Assembly: GCA_029210565.1 (NCBI GenBank)
Contig: JARGFQ010000005.1
Location: 66,317-100,947, forward strand
Source: Bacteroidales bacterium
GTDB taxonomy: Bacteria > Bacteroidota > Bacteroidia > Bacteroidales > VadinHA17
Reading direction: 5' to 3'
DNA: 34,631 bases
The stretch's first letter is position 1. The number at the start of each line of letters is the position of its first letter. The position numbers and the translations under genes were made by a program. The notes under the pieces were generated by a model. The model searched no databases and had not been told where the DNA came from. It worked only from the letters and a program-made list of their open reading frames with translations. Shown piece by piece: positions 17,353 through 26,274 of this stretch.

Positions 17353-18738
17353 ATGTTCGCAAAAGAAGTTTACATCAATCGCCGCAAAATGCTGAAATCT
17401 CTCCTCAGCGACGGCATCGCCCTCCTTGTGGGCAATGTCGAGGCTCCCATGAATTATCCTGACAATACATATCACTGGCGGCAGGACAGTGATTTTCTCT
17501 ATTTTTTCGGCATTGACCTTCCCGGTATTGCGGGGGTGATAGATTTTTCATCTGGAGAAGAGATAATATTCGGCAATGATTTCGATGTTGATGACATCGT
17601 GTGGATGGGTCCCCAGCCTCTTATGGCGGACCTGGCCCGCCGTGCCGGTGTCTCTGTCACCAGGCCTTTTGCGAAGCTTGAGGATTATATTCATGATGCG
17701 CTGAACAGGGGCAGGGTTATACACTTTCTTCCCCCGTACAGGGCTGAAACCAAGATGACGCTTGGGGCACTGCTTCGGGAAAATCCGTGCCAGATGCAGA
17801 CCAGGGCATCGGAGAGCCTGATAAGGGCTGTTGTTTCCATGCGATCGATCAAGGAAGATGTTGAGATTGCAGAGATAGAAAAGGCGTCAGACGTTGCATG
17901 TGAGATGCAGACGACGGCCATGCGCATGTGCAAGCCCGGGGTGACGGAGAAGGAGATTTTCGGAACAATTGAAGGTATTGCATGGGCCAGAGGGAGCGGA
18001 CCATCATTTCCGACCATTCTGAGCATCAACGGTCAGACGCTTCATAACCACGTCCATGTGAATATACTGAAGGAGGGGCGGATGATGGTCACCGACTGCG
18101 GTGCCGAGTCAGATATGCACTATGCTGCCGACCTCACCCGCACCACGCCTGTCGGCGGCCGTTTCAGCCAGCGCCAGAGTGAGATATATGAGATTGTCCT
18201 CAAAGCCAATACCGAGTCAATAAAGAGAGCCGGTCCGGGTATCTCAAACCGTGACCTGCATCTTGGTGCCTGCGCTATTATTGCTGCAGGACTTAAGGAT
18301 CTGGGGCTGATGAAGGGTGATGTTGACGAGGCTGTAGCTGCAGGAGCTCATGCTCTCTTCATGCCTCACGGACTCGGGCATATGATGGGTCTCGATGTGC
18401 ATGACATGGAGGGACTGGGAGAGAACTACGTGGGTTACAACGACGAGGTAAAACGCAGCACTCAGTTTGGCCTGAAGTCGCTTCGCTTTGCCCTGCCCTA
18501 CAAGCCGGGCCATGTATTCACGGTGGAGCCTGGCATCTATTTTATCCCTGAGCTCTTTGCCAAGTGGAAGGCTGATGGCCTGCATAGCGGCTTCATCAAC
18601 TACGAAAGCGTTGAGAAGTACCTCGACTTTGGCGGGATAAGGATTGAAGACGATGTTCTCATAACCCCTGACGGCTCGAGGATGCTGGGCAAGACAGCAC
18701 CGAAGACGGTAGCGGAGATTGAGGACACATGCAGGTAG
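17353..18738 (+). CDS. pepP: Aminopeptidase P (Xaa-Pro aminopeptidase), M24B
   Basis: This 461-residue cytosolic metallopeptidase removes N-terminal residues preceding proline. An N-terminal AMP_N domain (about 1-140) precedes the pita-bread catalytic domain. The five expected metal ligands are visible: D248 and D260 (TDCGAESDMHYAADLTRT), H343 (HGLGHMMG), E392 (VEPGIYF) and E432 (GIRIEDD). The start is the ATG at 17353. A nearby TACCTTAG (17320-17327) resembles a -7 element with one mismatch but lacks a partner. Downstream, the 42-bp repeat array separates it from convergent sdhB. Confidence 0.94.
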   Translation: MFAKEVYINRRKMLKSLLSDGIALLVGNVEAPMNYPDNTYHWRQDSDFLYFFGIDLPGIAGVIDFSSGEEIIFGNDFDVDDIVWMGPQPLMADLARRAGVSVTRPFAKLEDYIHDALNRGRVIHFLPPYRAETKMTLGALLRENPCQMQTRASESLIRAVVSMRSIKEDVEIAEIEKASDVACEMQTTAMRMCKPGVTEKEIFGTIEGIAWARGSGPSFPTILSINGQTLHNHVHVNILKEGRMMVTDCGAESDMHYAADLTRTTPVGGRFSQRQSEIYEIVLKANTESIKRAGPGISNRDLHLGACAIIAAGLKDLGLMKGDVDEAVAAGAHALFMPHGLGHMMGLDVHDMEGLGENYVGYNDEVKRSTQFGLKSLRFALPYKPGHVFTVEPGIYFIPELFAKWKADGLHSGFINYESVEKYLDFGGIRIEDDVLITPDGSRMLGKTAPKTVAEIEDTCR

Positions 18739-18775
18739 GATTCTGCCCCCATTAACAAATCTGCAATTGGATGCC

Positions 18776-18901
18776 GTTGCGACGGGTCTGAGACCCGTTG
18801 TTGCCTGCCTGTTCAGTGTTGCGACGGGTCTGAGGCCCGTCGTTACCTGCCTGATCAGTATTGCGGGTGGTCTGAGACCCGTCGTTGCCTGCCTGATCAG
18901 T
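18776..18901 (+). repeat. Three tandem 42-bp palindromic repeats
   Basis: Exactly three units of 42 bp run at 18776-18817, 18818-18859 and 18860-18901. Units 1 and 2 differ at 4 positions, and units 2 and 3 at 6. Each has an inverted-repeat core and the tail 'CCTGCCTGWTCAGT'. In unit 1 the core ACGGGTCT-G-AGACCCGT (18782-18798) is a perfect 8-bp stem around one base. Unit 2 has one stem mismatch, and unit 3 keeps only the inner part. The array sits between convergent pepP and sdhB, and the sdhB stop codon (18899-18897) lies in the last five bases of unit 3. The hairpins could end transcription from both sides. The form is REP-like. Confidence 0.9.
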
Positions 18902-19631
18902 AAGATTTGTAATACTCCCTGTTCAGCCTGGCGATATTGAACAGTTTGATCTGCTTGGGGCACTGTGCCTCGCAGGCGCCGGTATTTGAGCAGCTCCCAA
19001 ATGCCTGCTTGTCCATCTCGGCTATCATGGCTCTGACACGTTCTTTGGCCTCGGGCCTTCCCTGGGGGAGCAGAGCATACTGTGATATCTTGGCTGAGAC
19101 GAACAGCATTGCCGATGCGTTCTTGCAGGCTGCCACGCAGGCGCCGCAACCGATGCAGACAGCAGAGTCAAAGGCCAGGTCACTTTTCTTCTTGCTGACC
19201 AGGACGGCATTGGCGTCAGCAGCGGCTCCGGTGGTCACCGAGATAAAACCTCCGGCCACCTGTATCTTGTCAAGGGCACTGCGGTCGACTATCAGGTCTT
19301 TCACCACCGGAAAGGGTTTGGCTCTCCACGGCTCGATGACAATGGTTTCTCCGTCCTTGAAATGCCTCATTGACAGCAGGCAGGTGGTCAGTCCTTTGAC
19401 CAGGCCATGAGGATATCCGTTTATGTACATTCCGCAGCTACCGCAGATACCTTCATGGCAGTCGTGGTCGAAGGCAACCGGTTCCCTGCCCTGTTGCGCC
19501 AGTGTCTGGTTGAGTAATGCAAGCATCTCCACAAAGGACATCTCAGGAGCCACTCCGTCGAGATCGTATGTTTCAAAAGCGCCATCTGATTTAGCGTTTT
19601 TCTGTTTCCATATTTTAAGTTTGAGCTTCAT
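18897..19631 (-). CDS. sdhB: Succinate dehydrogenase/fumarate reductase iron-sulfur subunit
   Basis: This 244-residue electron-transfer subunit passes electrons between the flavoprotein and the membrane cytochrome b. The N-terminal [2Fe-2S] domain has C58, C63, C66 (DCHEGICGSCG) and C84. The C-terminal ferredoxin domain has 'CIGCGACVAACKN' near 157-169 and 'CSNTGACEAQCPK' near 210, which hold the [4Fe-4S] and [3Fe-4S] clusters. It is the last gene of sdhCAB, 18 bp after sdhA. Its stop codon is inside the 42-bp repeat array. Sequence alone does not tell whether the complex runs as succinate dehydrogenase or fumarate reductase. Confidence 0.95.
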   Translation of the reverse strand: MKLKLKIWKQKNAKSDGAFETYDLDGVAPEMSFVEMLALLNQTLAQQGREPVAFDHDCHEGICGSCGMYINGYPHGLVKGLTTCLLSMRHFKDGETIVIEPWRAKPFPVVKDLIVDRSALDKIQVAGGFISVTTGAAADANAVLVSKKKSDLAFDSAVCIGCGACVAACKNASAMLFVSAKISQYALLPQGRPEAKERVRAMIAEMDKQAFGSCSNTGACEAQCPKQIKLFNIARLNREYYKSY

Positions 19632-19649
19632 ATCTTTCAGTGCTATTTT

Positions 19650-21566
19650 TTACTTGTAACTTCTCTGTTTCAGTTCCACGAATTCAAACTTCAGATCTTC
19701 CCTGTGCAGCACCGGAGGCTGATCATTATTGTACTCCCACGCGGCCACGTAGGCAAATTTATCATCGTTTCGAAGTGCCTCATGATCCGGTGTCTGGCTC
19801 TCCTCCCTGAAGTGGGCTCCGCATGACTCTCTCCTGTTCAGGGCGTCGGTGACCATCAGTTCTCCCAGCTCCAGGAAGTCAGCCACCCTGCCTGCCTTCT
19901 CCAGCTCCTGGTTCAGCTCATCAGCAGAGCCGGGAACAAGCAGATCCTTCCAGAACTCTTCCCTCAGCTCCCCGATAAGCTTAAGCGCCTCGGTCAGTCC
20001 CGCCTCTGTCCTGGTCATACCGCAATGATCCCACATTATTTTTCCAAGCCTCTTATGAAAATCGGTAGCCGTCTGTTTTCCCTTTACTGACAGAAGTCTG
20101 TTGATTCTCTCCACAGCCCTCTCCTCGGCCTCCTGGAACTCGGGAGTGTCTGTTTTTATCCTTGGGACTTTTATCTCCGGGGCCAGATAGTTGCTGATGG
20201 TGTAAGGCAGTATGAAGTATCCGTCTCCTGCGCCCTGCATCAGCGAGCTGGCACCCAGGCGGTTGGCGCCGTGATCGGAGAAGTTAGCCTCGCCGATGGC
20301 AAAGAGGCCCGTTATTGTTGTCATCAGTTCATAGTCGACCCAGAGGCCGCCCATGGTATAGTGGCCGGCGGGGTAGATACGCATCGGTTCAACATATGAG
20401 TCTATTCCTGTTATGTCCTTGTACATCTCAAAGAGGTTGCCGTATTTCTCTTCGATTGCCTTCTTTCCCTGCTTTTTGATGGCATCCCGGAAGTCGAGGT
20501 TGACCGCCAGTCCGGTCGGGCCAACACCATACCCGGCGTCGCATCTCTCCTTGGCAGCCCTCGATGCCACATCGCGCGGCACCAGGTTACCAAAGGCCGG
20601 GTATCTGCGTTCAAGATAATAATCACGTTCCTCCTCCGGAATTTCATTTGCCGGCCTCTTGTCGCCCTTGGCCTTTGGCACCCACACCCTGCCGTCGTTA
20701 CGAAGCGACTCGGACATGAGGGTTAGCTTACTCTGAAACTCATTCATCTGAGGGACGCTGGAGGGATGTATCTGCACAAAGCTGGGGTTGGCAAATGCCG
20801 CACCTCTCTTGTAGGCCTTCCATGCTGCCGAGGCATTTGAGTTGACTGCCAGGGTAGAGAGGTAATAGATGGTGCCGTAACCACCTGTGGCCAGCACAAC
20901 GGCATGGGCTGAGTGTCTTTCAATCTCTCCTGTGATAAGGTTCCTGACAATAATGCCGCGGGCCTTGCCGTCTATGACGACAAGATCAAGCATCTCACGC
21001 CTGGGAAACATGGTAACGGTCCCTGCCTTTATCTGCCGGTTCAGTGACGAGTAGGCTCCGAGCAGCACCTGTTGCCCGGTCTGACCACTGGAATAGAAGG
21101 TGCGGGATACCTGGACACCACCGAACGAGCGTGTGGTGAGTGTGCCGCCGTACTCCCTGGCAAAGGGTACACCTATAGCAGTGAAGTGGTCAATGATCTG
21201 GTTACTCACTTCGGCAATGCGATAGACATTTGCTTCACGTGCCCTGAAATCACCCCCCTTGATGACATCATAGAAGAGACGATAGACACTGTCGCCGTCA
21301 TTCTTATAGTTCTTGGCTGCGTTGATACCTCCCTGGGCTGCCACTGAGTGTGCCCTGCGGGGGGTATCCTGGTAGCAGAAGACCTTGACATTGTATCCCA
21401 GTTCCCCGAGTGAGGAGGCAGCAGGAGCTCCGGAGATGCCGGTGCCAACAACAATGATGTCGAGTTTCTTCTTGTTGGCCGGGTTGACCAGTTTGGCTTC
21501 TTTCTTGTATCTCGTCCACTTTTCTTCAAGCGGACCTTCAGGAATCTTCGAGTTCAGAGTTATCAT
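19650..21566 (-). CDS. sdhA: Succinate dehydrogenase/fumarate reductase flavoprotein subunit
   Basis: This 638-residue catalytic subunit interconverts succinate and fumarate at the cytoplasmic face of the inner membrane. FAD binds through '[16 protein letters not shown]' (39-54), and H73 in '[14 protein letters not shown]' is the expected covalent flavin site. '[14 protein letters not shown]' and '[13 protein letters not shown]' belong to the substrate site, and '[12 protein letters not shown]' is the conserved second FAD region. The length and the insert after the FAD motif fit the Bacteroides/epsilonproteobacterial type with a diheme cytochrome. It starts 19 bp after sdhC and ends 18 bp before sdhB. 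Confidence 0.95.
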   Translation of the reverse strand: MITLNSKIPEGPLEEKWTRYKKEAKLVNPANKKKLDIIVVGTGISGAPAASSLGELGYNVKVFCYQDTPRRAHSVAAQGGINAAKNYKNDGDSVYRLFYDVIKGGDFRAREANVYRIAEVSNQIIDHFTAIGVPFAREYGGTLTTRSFGGVQVSRTFYSSGQTGQQVLLGAYSSLNRQIKAGTVTMFPRREMLDLVVIDGKARGIIVRNLITGEIERHSAHAVVLATGGYGTIYYLSTLAVNSNASAAWKAYKRGAAFANPSFVQIHPSSVPQMNEFQSKLTLMSESLRNDGRVWVPKAKGDKRPANEIPEEERDYYLERRYPAFGNLVPRDVASRAAKERCDAGYGVGPTGLAVNLDFRDAIKKQGKKAIEEKYGNLFEMYKDITGIDSYVEPMRIYPAGHYTMGGLWVDYELMTTITGLFAIGEANFSDHGANRLGASSLMQGAGDGYFILPYTISNYLAPEIKVPRIKTDTPEFQEAEERAVERINRLLSVKGKQTATDFHKRLGKIMWDHCGMTRTEAGLTEALKLIGELREEFWKDLLVPGSADELNQELEKAGRVADFLELGELMVTDALNRRESCGAHFREESQTPDHEALRNDDKFAYVAAWEYNNDQPPVLHREDLKFEFVELKQRSYK

Positions 21567-21585
21567 GTTGTCTTGTTTCTTCAGG

Positions 21586-22230
21586 TTATTTGAAAAGCCA
21601 GATCACAAGCGGGATTATGGCAAATCCGACAGGCACGGCAACTGCATAGATCAGGGAGATGGCCCTGATGACCGGCTTCCAGAACTCGTTGGAGAGGCCC
21701 AGAGTCTGGAAGGCCGACTGCAGGGCGTGGTAAAGATGAAATCCCAGCAGCAGAAAGCAGATCCAGTATAGAATGACATAACCGGGAACTGAGAAGAGCT
21801 GCCAGGCGACCGAGTAGAAGTCCTCGGGATTACCATCCACCAGTCCCAGTTTGATGAAGTAGAAGTTGAAGAAGTGGATCACCAGGAAGATAAGAACGGA
21901 TCCGCCGGTCCAGATCATGAACCTGGAAAATGCACTGGTCTCCGATTTGTTTCTGACTTTGTATCCGACGGGTCTTGACAGCCAGTTCAGTATCTGAAGG
22001 ATGATCCCGTAGGTTATATGTATAAGTATCGTCAGGAAGAGCAGAAGCTCGACAACCTTTATAAGCGGAAATGTCGCCATAAAGTGGGCTGCACTGTTGA
22101 AAGGCTCCGGGTCACTTTTGAGCAGCATCAGGTTGATGCCCAGATGAACGGGAAGGAACAGCAGCAGGAAAAGACCGGCCAGTGCCATCACAAATTTCTT
22201 CGAGACGGCCGAGAAGAGAGTTTTATTCAT
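21586..22230 (-). CDS. sdhC: Succinate dehydrogenase/fumarate reductase cytochrome b subunit
   Basis: This 214-residue membrane anchor has five hydrophobic helices. Histidines lie within or next to them (VHLGINL near 27, '[10 protein letters not shown]' near 62, 'LVIHFFNFY' near 118, and '[11 protein letters not shown]' near 163-173). This is the single-subunit, diheme b-type anchor of the Bacteroidota and Wolinella complexes, which reacts with menaquinone. It is the first gene of sdhCAB and has a good promoter at 22293-22323. No separate sdhD is present, as expected for this type. Confidence 0.93.
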   Translation of the reverse strand: MNKTLFSAVSKKFVMALAGLFLLLFLPVHLGINLMLLKSDPEPFNSAAHFMATFPLIKVVELLLFLTILIHITYGIILQILNWLSRPVGYKVRNKSETSAFSRFMIWTGGSVLIFLVIHFFNFYFIKLGLVDGNPEDFYSVAWQLFSVPGYVILYWICFLLLGFHLYHALQSAFQTLGLSNEFWKPVIRAISLIYAVAVPVGFAIIPLVIWLFK

Positions 22231-22292
22231 CAGTATGGTACTTTTGATTTCGGGATTATTTGAAGGATCGGTGGAATCTCTTTTCTTCCTTG

Positions 22293-22323
22293 TAAATTTA
22301 TAAAGTTTTTATTCTATATCAAA
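22293..22323 (-). promoter_or_regulatory. Promoter for the sdhCAB operon
   Basis: Minus strand: TTTG (22323-22320), 19 bases, then TAAATTTA (22300-22293), one mismatch from TAnnTTTG. The predicted start near 22286 gives a leader of about 55 nt. The -33 box is 7 bp from the divergent hydrolase start. Confidence 0.55.
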
Positions 22324-22329
22324 TGACCA

Positions 22330-23139
22330 ATGATGAGGAGTATAATATTCAACGGCATCCCGGTATCGTACTCTGATACGGGAGAAGGAAACCCCATAGT
22401 TCTTTTGCACGGCTACCTGGAGAGCGGAGAGGTATGGCAGCCTCTTACGGAGCTGCTTTCCCGGGAGTTCCGGGTGATAGCCGCGGACCTTCCGGGACAT
22501 GGCAGGTCAGGCGTTGCCGGTGGGGAACATACGATGGAGTTTTTGGCCGGGGCAGTACGGGCGGTGATTGCTGATGCGGGGGTGGACCGTGTGCTGATGG
22601 CAGGACACTCCCTGGGGGGATATGCGACGCTGGCGCTTGCCGAGCTCTGGCCTGATCTTCTTTCGGGCTATGTGCTTTTTCATTCACATCCCCATTCCGA
22701 TACGGCTGAAGCCATAGAAAAGAGAATGAGGGAGATAGCTATTGTGCGTGCCGGCAAGAAGAACATAATGTATCCCGGGAATGTGAGTATGATGTTCTCG
22801 GAAGAAAATCTCAGTGCGATGCCTGAAGCTCTCGCAAGAATAAAGGAGATAGCGTCAGGGAATCCCGGCGAGGGCATCATAGCGTTGCTTAACGGAATGA
22901 TATCACGGCCGTCAAGACAGCCAGTAGTTGAGAGCGGCAGGGTGCCATTGCTATGGATACTTGGCAGGGGAGACCTCTACTTTACTCCTGAAATGGCATT
23001 GCGTGACATAAGACTGCCGGCAAACGCCCGGGTTGTGATACTGGAAAACTCCGGGCACCTTGGGTTTATTGAAGAGACGGAGAGGGCAGCTCAGTTAATA
23101 ACCGATTTCGCCCGCAGGATCAGCTGGCAGAAGCAGTGA
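22330..23139 (+). CDS. Alpha/beta-fold hydrolase
   Basis: This 269-residue soluble protein has the classic alpha/beta hydrolase pattern: oxyanion-hole region 'LLHGYLESGEVW' (25-36), 'DLPGHGRS' (53-60), nucleophile elbow 'GHSLGGY' with S94, acid D215 (LGRGDLYF), and H243 (NSGHLGF). It resembles the MhpC-like esterase/lyase group; the substrate cannot be told. The start could be either of two adjacent ATGs (22330 or 22333). It is a lone gene, divergent from sdhCAB and convergent with the S41 protease. The 96 bp after its stop show no clear terminator. Confidence 0.88.
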   Translation: MMRSIIFNGIPVSYSDTGEGNPIVLLHGYLESGEVWQPLTELLSREFRVIAADLPGHGRSGVAGGEHTMEFLAGAVRAVIADAGVDRVLMAGHSLGGYATLALAELWPDLLSGYVLFHSHPHSDTAEAIEKRMREIAIVRAGKKNIMYPGNVSMMFSEENLSAMPEALARIKEIASGNPGEGIIALLNGMISRPSRQPVVESGRVPLLWILGRGDLYFTPEMALRDIRLPANARVVILENSGHLGFIEETERAAQLITDFARRISWQKQ

Positions 23140-23235
23140 TTAGCCGCTGACCGTTTTGTCTGATGGAACAGCCGGATGCCGGAGTGATCAGTCAATAACT
23201 GCTTGTCCTGCCGTATCAGTTGGTAACAGTAGTGA

Positions 23236-24834
23236 TCATATGCCCTGAAGATATTCAAGGGCGTCGAGGAGTGTTCTGTCTATTGCCTGCCAGATGGGAT
23301 AGAACCCCTGGTTGTCAAGCATATTGCGTGCAATGTATGCCTTCAGCTGAACATGGATAATATCCTTCGATACGGCTATCTGTTGCCTGTTGGGAGATAT
23401 GCCGTTCTGTGCCGCAAACCTGATGAACTGTGAAGTCAGGTCCTGGTCAGTGAGCCACCTGTCGAGTGAAGGCAGGTCCCTGAACTTCTGCATGGCGTCA
23501 CGCTTCTCTTCAGTGAACTTCAGTGCAAATCTGTATATGAGCCCTGAGTTTCTGATGGCAAGAAAGTAATCAGAGATACCTGTTGTGTCAATGGGGATGA
23601 AGATATCCGGCATAATGCCCCCGCCGCCGTATACGATACGGCCTCCGGGAGTGGTAAAACGGAGGGAATCATCCATCCTGATTGAGTCGGCCTCCTCAAA
23701 TTCACCGCGCATGAGCCTGTTGCCAAGATCTTCATAATATTTATCAACGCCCTCATCATAGGGTTTCTGTATCGATCTTCCGGTAGGGGTATAGTAGCGG
23801 GCAATGGTGAGCCTCATACCCGAGCCGTCGCGAAACATCACCGGTTCCTGAACCAGGCCCTTGCCGAAAGACCGTCTTCCGATGATGGTCCCACGGTCGT
23901 TGTCCTGCACGGCACCGGCCAGTATCTCGCTGGCTGAGGCGCTCCACTCATCGATCAGTACCACCAGTTCCCCCTCTTCAAAATCGCCGCGGGAGGTCGC
24001 CTTTATCTCCTGGCGAGCCGTTGATTTACCCATCGTGAAGACGATGAGCTTGCCTTCCGGAAGAAACTCATCAGCGATCATGGTGGCGGCATCCATCACC
24101 CCCCCGGAGTTGCCCCTAAGGTCGAGGATGAGCTTTCTCATGCCCTGTTGTTTCAGCTCACTGAGTCCTTTTTTGAACTCCTCGTGGGTTGTCAGAGCGA
24201 AATTTGAGATCTTGATGTATCCCACGTCGTCGGACATCATATAGGCCACATCCACGCTGTAGATGGGGATCTTGTCACGTGTAATGTTGAAGGGCAGCAA
24301 TGTGTCAGTTCCCTTACGTTCGATTTTCAGTTCGACCTTTGTGCCGCGAGGGCCCTTGAGCATCTTGACGATCTCTTCATCAGGAATGCTTTTGCCTGCT
24401 ATGAGAGAGTCGTTGACCCAGATTATCTTGTCACCGGCAAGTATCCCGGCTTTTTCTGACGGTCCTCCAGATATGGTACTGATTATCAGGACAGTGTCAG
24501 TGAGCATGTTAAAGGATACGCCAATACCGTCGAAGTTACCCTGCAGCGGCTCGTTGGCTCTTGCGAGGTCGGTTGCGGGAATATATACCGAATGGGGATC
24601 GAGCTTGCGGAGCATGACGGGAATGGCCTCTTCAACGAGAGCGTTTCGATTCACCGTATCCACATAATCAGATTCAATTATGTCAAGAACCCTGTTCAGC
24701 TTATCGTTCGAGGGAGCGAAATTCGTATAGAGTCTGGACTGGGGATGCGGCATGTAAAATCCGATTAGCAATCCGACAGCAATAGCTGCCGAGATTATCA
24801 AGGGGAGATACGCTCTGTTATAATTCATTTTCAT
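23236..24834 (-). CDS. S41 family carboxy-terminal processing peptidase
   Basis: This 532-residue protease is held by an N-terminal membrane anchor (about 8-28). A PDZ domain follows at about 90-175 (GIGVSFNM and 'SEKAGILAGDKIIWV'). The S41 catalytic domain contains 'LDLRGNSGG' (237-245), the nucleophile S300 in 'DEWSASASEI', and general base K325 in 'RSFGKGLVQ'. By spacing these correspond to the Ser/Lys dyad of E. coli Prc. It cleaves proteins at their C-termini in the periplasm; its targets are unknown. The start (ATG 24834, or 24828) lies inside the end of the deaminase gene, a 17-bp overlap suggesting translational coupling. Confidence 0.93.
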   Translation of the reverse strand: MKMNYNRAYLPLIISAAIAVGLLIGFYMPHPQSRLYTNFAPSNDKLNRVLDIIESDYVDTVNRNALVEEAIPVMLRKLDPHSVYIPATDLARANEPLQGNFDGIGVSFNMLTDTVLIISTISGGPSEKAGILAGDKIIWVNDSLIAGKSIPDEEIVKMLKGPRGTKVELKIERKGTDTLLPFNITRDKIPIYSVDVAYMMSDDVGYIKISNFALTTHEEFKKGLSELKQQGMRKLILDLRGNSGGVMDAATMIADEFLPEGKLIVFTMGKSTARQEIKATSRGDFEEGELVVLIDEWSASASEILAGAVQDNDRGTIIGRRSFGKGLVQEPVMFRDGSGMRLTIARYYTPTGRSIQKPYDEGVDKYYEDLGNRLMRGEFEEADSIRMDDSLRFTTPGGRIVYGGGGIMPDIFIPIDTTGISDYFLAIRNSGLIYRFALKFTEEKRDAMQKFRDLPSLDRWLTDQDLTSQFIRFAAQNGISPNRQQIAVSKDIIHVQLKAYIARNMLDNQGFYPIWQAIDRTLLDALEYLQGI

Positions 24835-25285
24835 CTTTTACAGTGTCGAGATAAACAAGCTCAATGCCTGCCCGCTTCAGCAACTCAATGCCGTCGAGGT
24901 TACGGTACTGGTTGCTGTAGACAACACGTGTGATGCCTGACTGTATGATAAGCTTTGCGCACTCCATGCAGGGAGAGTCAGTAATATACAGTGTGGCGTT
25001 CTCACTTGAGTTGTTTGATCTGGCAACCTTCGTTATAGCGTTGGCTTCAGCATGTAGAACGTAGGGTTTAGTCACATTATTCTCATCCTCGCAAACATTT
25101 TCAAATCCTGCCGGGGTGCCGTTGTATCCGTCGGAGATAATCATCTTGTCTTTCACGATGAGAGCACCAACTTTTCTCCTTTTGCAGTATGAGTTCTCTG
25201 ACCATATGGCCGCCATGCGCAGGTAGCGCCTGTCAAACTGGATCTGCTTCTCCCCGTAGGGATGAACGGCATCTTTTTTTGTCAT
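24818..25285 (-). CDS. Deoxycytidylate (dCMP) deaminase
   Basis: This 155-residue zinc enzyme converts dCMP to dUMP, supplying the thymidylate pathway. The zinc site is visible as 'HAEANAI' (H78, catalytic E80) and 'PCMECAKLI' (C106, C109). 'VGALIVKDKMIISDGYNGTP' and the insert between the motifs fit the ComEB/dCMP deaminase branch rather than tRNA adenosine deaminase. The ATG at 25285 is used; an upstream TTG at 25306 falls inside a -7-like element. It lies 43 bp after the PhzF-like gene and overlaps the S41 protease by 17 bp. Confidence 0.92.
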   Translation of the reverse strand: MTKKDAVHPYGEKQIQFDRRYLRMAAIWSENSYCKRRKVGALIVKDKMIISDGYNGTPAGFENVCEDENNVTKPYVLHAEANAITKVARSNNSSENATLYITDSPCMECAKLIIQSGITRVVYSNQYRNLDGIELLKRAGIELVYLDTVKDENEL

Positions 25286-25303
25286 AATTGAAAAATTCGT
25301 CGG

Positions 25304-25311
25304 CAAACTTA
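25304..25311 (-). promoter_or_regulatory. Possible internal promoter before the dCMP deaminase
   Basis: TAAGTTTG (minus strand) is a perfect -7 element 18 bp ahead of the deaminase ATG, in the 43-bp gap after the PhzF-like gene. No TTG/TTTG sits 19-21 bp upstream, so it may be chance. Confidence 0.3.
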
Positions 25312-25328
25312 ACCTTTTTTGTCACACC

Positions 25329-26117
25329 TCAGGCATAAATCTCTCCTTTAAGGTAGAGCACTGCCCTTCCTGCTATAAGAGTGCGGTCGCCCCTGAGGCT
25401 GCACTCCAGGTAACCGCCTCTTGATGAGAGCTGCCTGGCTGTCAGCTGATCCTTTTTGAGCCGCTCTGACCAGAAGGGTATCAGTGTAGTATGGGCGGAG
25501 CCGGTGACAGGGTCTTCGTCGATGCCTACACCCGGGCAGAAGAACCTGGAAACAAAGTCAACATCCTTTCCGGGGGCTGTGGCAATCACCCCCCTGGACT
25601 CAATGCCGGCAAGCATCCTGAAATCGGGTTTCAGGGCAAGGATATCCTCTTCGGTGCCGTACAGTAGAAGGTAATCACTCCTGCCCATATGGCACTCCAT
25701 CGGCTTCGTGCCGAGGCTCTCCGCAATTATTGGGGGCAGTTCGCATTCGCGGAGGGTGTCTGACGGGAAGTCGAGCTCCAGCATATCTCCTCTTCTTCTG
25801 ACGGTAAGATGACCCATGACCCTTGAGCGGAAGATGACTTCATTGCTTTGCGGTGCCAGTATGTTTAGCACCACAGATGCCGAGGCGAGGGTGGCATGGC
25901 CGCAGAGGTCGACCTCCGTTTCCGGGGTGAACCATCTGATCAGCCATTCATTACTTCCGCGGGTTATGAAGGCCGTTTCGGAGAGGTTGTTCTCCATGGC
26001 TATCTGTTGCATCGTATCTGCGGTGACCGGTTCAGTGAGAACGCACACTGCTGCCGGGTTGCCGGTGAACGGACCGTGGGTGAATGCATCAACCTGGTAA
26101 ATGGGGATTTCTTTCAT
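25329..26117 (-). CDS. PhzF family isomerase/epimerase-like protein
   Basis: This 262-residue protein has the PhzF two-domain hot-dog/diaminopimelate-epimerase-like fold. 'VDAFTHGPFTGNPAAVCVL' occupies 9-27, the catalytic glutamate is E47 (NNLSETAFI), and 'ETEVDLCGHATLASASVVL' and 'GVGIDEDPVTGSAHTTLIP' are the mirrored active-site loops. Family members isomerise small metabolites, and most, including this one, have no known substrate. Phenazine synthesis is not implied, since no other phz genes are near. A perfect -7 element (TAATTTTG, 26146-26139) lies 21 bp before the start. It is probably the first gene of a three-gene operon with the deaminase and the S41 protease. Confidence 0.9.
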   Translation of the reverse strand: MKEIPIYQVDAFTHGPFTGNPAAVCVLTEPVTADTMQQIAMENNLSETAFITRGSNEWLIRWFTPETEVDLCGHATLASASVVLNILAPQSNEVIFRSRVMGHLTVRRRGDMLELDFPSDTLRECELPPIIAESLGTKPMECHMGRSDYLLLYGTEEDILALKPDFRMLAGIESRGVIATAPGKDVDFVSRFFCPGVGIDEDPVTGSAHTTLIPFWSERLKKDQLTARQLSSRGGYLECSLRGDRTLIAGRAVLYLKGEIYA

Positions 26118-26138
26118 GGATTAGTCACTGTTTTGATT

Positions 26139-26146
26139 CAAAATTA
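26139..26146 (-). promoter_or_regulatory. -7 element for the PhzF-like operon
   Basis: TAATTTTG (minus strand) matches the TAnnTTTG consensus. The closest TTG is only 15 bp upstream, so the -33 box is poor. Confidence 0.35.
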
Positions 26147-26274
26147 CTTAAAATCATCCGACAAGTCGGAAGCTAATGGCAGTCAAGCCCTACGCCCCGG
26201 TTTGCACGGTAAAGTTATTAACGTTTCCGGTATTTTGTGGCTTTGCAAGGGTGTAACTGTTATATCTTAGTGGT

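Noticed and set aside
18776..18901. CRISPR array
   Set aside because: The units are contiguous 42-mers with no unique spacers between them, and no cas genes are near.
18244..19149. Long minus-strand reading frame across the end of pepP, the 42-bp array and sdhB
   Set aside because: It reads sdhB out of frame, then the repeats, then antisense pepP, and starts without a real upstream signal. The array's length, a multiple of three, keeps frames open and explains it.
25329..26117. Phenazine biosynthesis
   Set aside because: Only a PhzF-fold protein is present. The family is broad and no other phenazine gene is near.
26242..26270. TTTG-N17-TATCTTAG as a promoter for the MBL-fold gene
   Set aside because: The spacing is short and the predicted start would fall at or after the ATG at 26275.
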